Shown here: positions 62,480-64,000 of the stretch, one piece after another
Position numbering within the stretch: the first letter of the stretch is position 1
Layout of the letters: each line of letters opens with the position of its first letter
NCBI GenBank assembly: GCA_965153355.1
Contig: OZ231126.1
Location: 112,530,001 to 112,594,000 of the forward strand
Length of the DNA: 64,000 nt
Source of the DNA: Flaccisagitta enflata
Lineage: Eukaryota > Chaetognatha > Sagittoidea > Aphragmophora
Reading direction: 5' to 3'
Made by a program: the position numbers and the translations under genes
Notes under the pieces: model-generated
Databases searched by the model: none
The model's input: only the letters and a program-made list of their open reading frames with translations
Told to the model about the DNA's origin: nothing

Positions 62480-63754
62480 TTGCTGTTACCATTATGACGT
62501 TGGTCTTTGGGGATATATGTGCCCTGTTTGATGGCCCAAGGGGGGTATCCGTTAAGAGCCAGAGCGTCGTAGACGCATTTTTCCTCTTCTTTTTTGGCCA
62601 AATCGGTGGATGGGATGATTTGCGCAGGTCGTGTGAGTGATCTAACTGTGGCGAGCTTGTGTTGGAGTGGAGCATGCGAGTCAAAGTGGATGTACTGGTT
62701 TGTGTGTGTGGGCTTTCTGAAGACGTCAAAGGCGAGGGAGCCATCCTTATTGCGTTTGATGTTTACAGCTAGCATGTGAATGGTGCCCTCTACCTCCTCC
62801 TCTTTGGTCCATTTTATATCTGGGTGGATGCCATTTATGTGAGTGAAGAGGCCCTCGGCATGATGCTTGTGGACCGCAACGAGGGTGTCATCCGCCTTAC
62901 CCAGCCAAAAAAGGATGGCATCGTTGTGAGGAAAAGTGGCTAAGGCTTTTTGCTCAAAGTCTTCCATGAAGATGTCACTGAGTGGGCTGGAGGTGGATTT
63001 GCCCATGCCTAAGCCGCGCGGTTGGGAGTAGAATTGGCCATCGTATCTGAAGTAAGCTAACTCGATGTCGAGTTTGAGCAGCTTGATGACGTCATCAGGT
63101 TTGATGGGAGTTCGCTCCTTCAGTTTGGGGTCAGCATGCAGTCGTTCCCCTGCAAGAGCGATGGCTTCACTGGATGGTATATTTGAGAACATGTTGGTGA
63201 GGTCAAAGGATATCAAGCAGTGAGTGGATGGAATTATCACGTGTTCTAATTTACTCTTCAGGTCGGTACTGTCCCTTAGATGGTGCTGGGTGTGGCCAAC
63301 CAGAGGAGAAAGAATGCGACCCATCTCCTTTGTAAGGCAGCTGAAGATGGTATTACGTGCCGAGACTATGGGACGCATTGGGAGGCCCTCCTTGTAAATC
63401 TTTGGGTTGCCAAAGTATAGGGGAGGTTGACTGGTGTTAGGGTAGAGACGCCAATAGACGGTTTGAGGTATGTACCCCTTGATGGTAGCCAACGCTGCAA
63501 TGATGGTGTTCTTGTGGCTGTTGGTGGGGTCAGTGATGAGCTTCTTATAGGTTGATGGATCGTCTAGAAGAGCCCTTACTTTTTCGTCGTACATCTCTTT
63601 ATCCATTACGACCGTTGCTCTGCCTTTGTCAGCTGGGAGGATAATGATGGTGGTATCCTCTTTGAGTTCTCTGAGTGCCTTTCTTTCTTCTGCCGTGATG
63701 TTGCTAGCAGGACGTTGTTTGGCGTTAGAGAGGAAGGAGTTGGCTTTAGATCAA
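62480..63754 (-). CDS. Penelope-like reverse transcriptase
   Basis: The frame is open from ~63754, upstream of the first ATG (63606), and includes IIILPADKGRATVVMD, the conserved N-terminal PLE block, so the start lies upstream. MRPIVSARNT, LISFDLTNMFSNIP (motif A), PRGLGMGKSTSSPL (motif B) and FWLGKADDTLVAV (motif C, ADD in place of YVDD) follow, then FRKPTHTNQYIHF. Intact to the repeat tract. It copies element RNA at the target. Confidence 0.9.
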
Positions 63755-63771
63755 ATTACAGCCGCATCCTT

Positions 63772-64000
63772 GGTCTCACCTGATTGGGTCAATTCCCAAT
63801 CAGTCTTTCTCTCTATCTTCCTTTTGTCCATTGCATCCATTGTATCTCTCCATTTCACCATTTCCCCTTCCTCATCCTCCATTTCATTGTCATTTTCTCT
63901 TCCTTTACCCATGTATCCATTTCTTTGCCATAGCCTGAAGAAGTCTTGTTGAAATACAGATGAAAATTCGCTTTCATTTTTCCGTTTCTTTTTCACCACG
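63772..64000. repeat. Penelope-like element: right inverted arm
   Basis: Inverse of 61123-61352. It reaches the end of the window, so the full length is unknown. Confidence 0.9.

Larger units (their letters stand above)
61353..63771 (-). mobile_element. Penelope-like element (RT plus GIY-YIG endonuclease)
   Basis: RT then endonuclease on the minus strand, between inverted ~230-bp arms of the kind found as Penelope pLTRs. It is split by an (AAC)n tract. The right arm runs to the window edge, so the element may continue. Confidence 0.9.

Overview
The window is eukaryotic, repeat-dominated DNA. Spliceosomal introns, Penelope-like, LINE, Ty3/Gypsy and Maverick/Polinton elements and very many (AG)n, (GTT)n, (CTTT)n and (GGAC)n microsatellites fit an invertebrate, and the AG-rich microsatellite load resembles decapod crustacean genomes. 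That assignment is an inference; no host marker gene was recognised.

Layout: (1) 372-6850, minus strand: a degraded, 5'-truncated Ty3/Gypsy-like element, called E1 here, with gag, protease, RT/RNase H and integrase. (2) 6850-33097, probably to 34042: an AT-rich Maverick/Polinton (adintovirus-like) element. Plus-strand genes are a packaging ATPase (C-terminal half), two small unknowns, a retroviral-like integrase, the minor capsid/penton protein, a Lys-rich protein, a repeat protein with a histone-H1-like tail, the double-jelly-roll major capsid protein and an adenovirus-pX-like basic protein. A divergent protein-primed DNA polymerase B lies convergently on the minus strand. ATPase and capsid genes contain introns, and several genes carry frameshifts, stops or transposon insertions, so the copy is decaying. 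(3) 12250-24418: a nearly intact 12.2 kb LTR retrotransposon (E2, minus strand) nested inside a Polinton gene. It has 379-bp LTRs with two differences that I can see, a GGAA target duplication, PBS and polypurine tract. Its gag, protease and pol form one reading frame broken only by two UGA codons. Its 2.7-kb 3' region carries plus-strand (antisense) ORFs for small membrane proteins, one of them spliced. (4) 33599-44477: a mostly minus-strand cluster of unrecognised ORFs, including a four-finger C2H2 protein whose last intron is almost pure (GA)n, coiled-coil proteins and an acidic tandem-repeat protein. (5) 44500-49000: microsatellites, a 53-bp minisatellite and a Thr-rich single-pass membrane ORF. 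(6) 49205-53189, minus: a CR1/jockey-group LINE with ORF1 and ORF2. (7) 54291-58400: a second Thr-rich membrane-protein ORF and two palindrome-bounded minisatellite structures. (8) 60290-61110: a gag-protease relic. (9) 61123-64000: a Penelope-like element (RT plus GIY-YIG endonuclease, minus strand) between ~230-bp inverted arms, with a long (AAC)n tract between its two domains.

The Polinton genes form the usual set for replication (pPolB), integration (integrase), packaging (ATPase) and virion building (two capsid proteins and basic core proteins). The retroelements are independent insertions. E2 is the youngest by LTR identity and was inserted after the Polinton.
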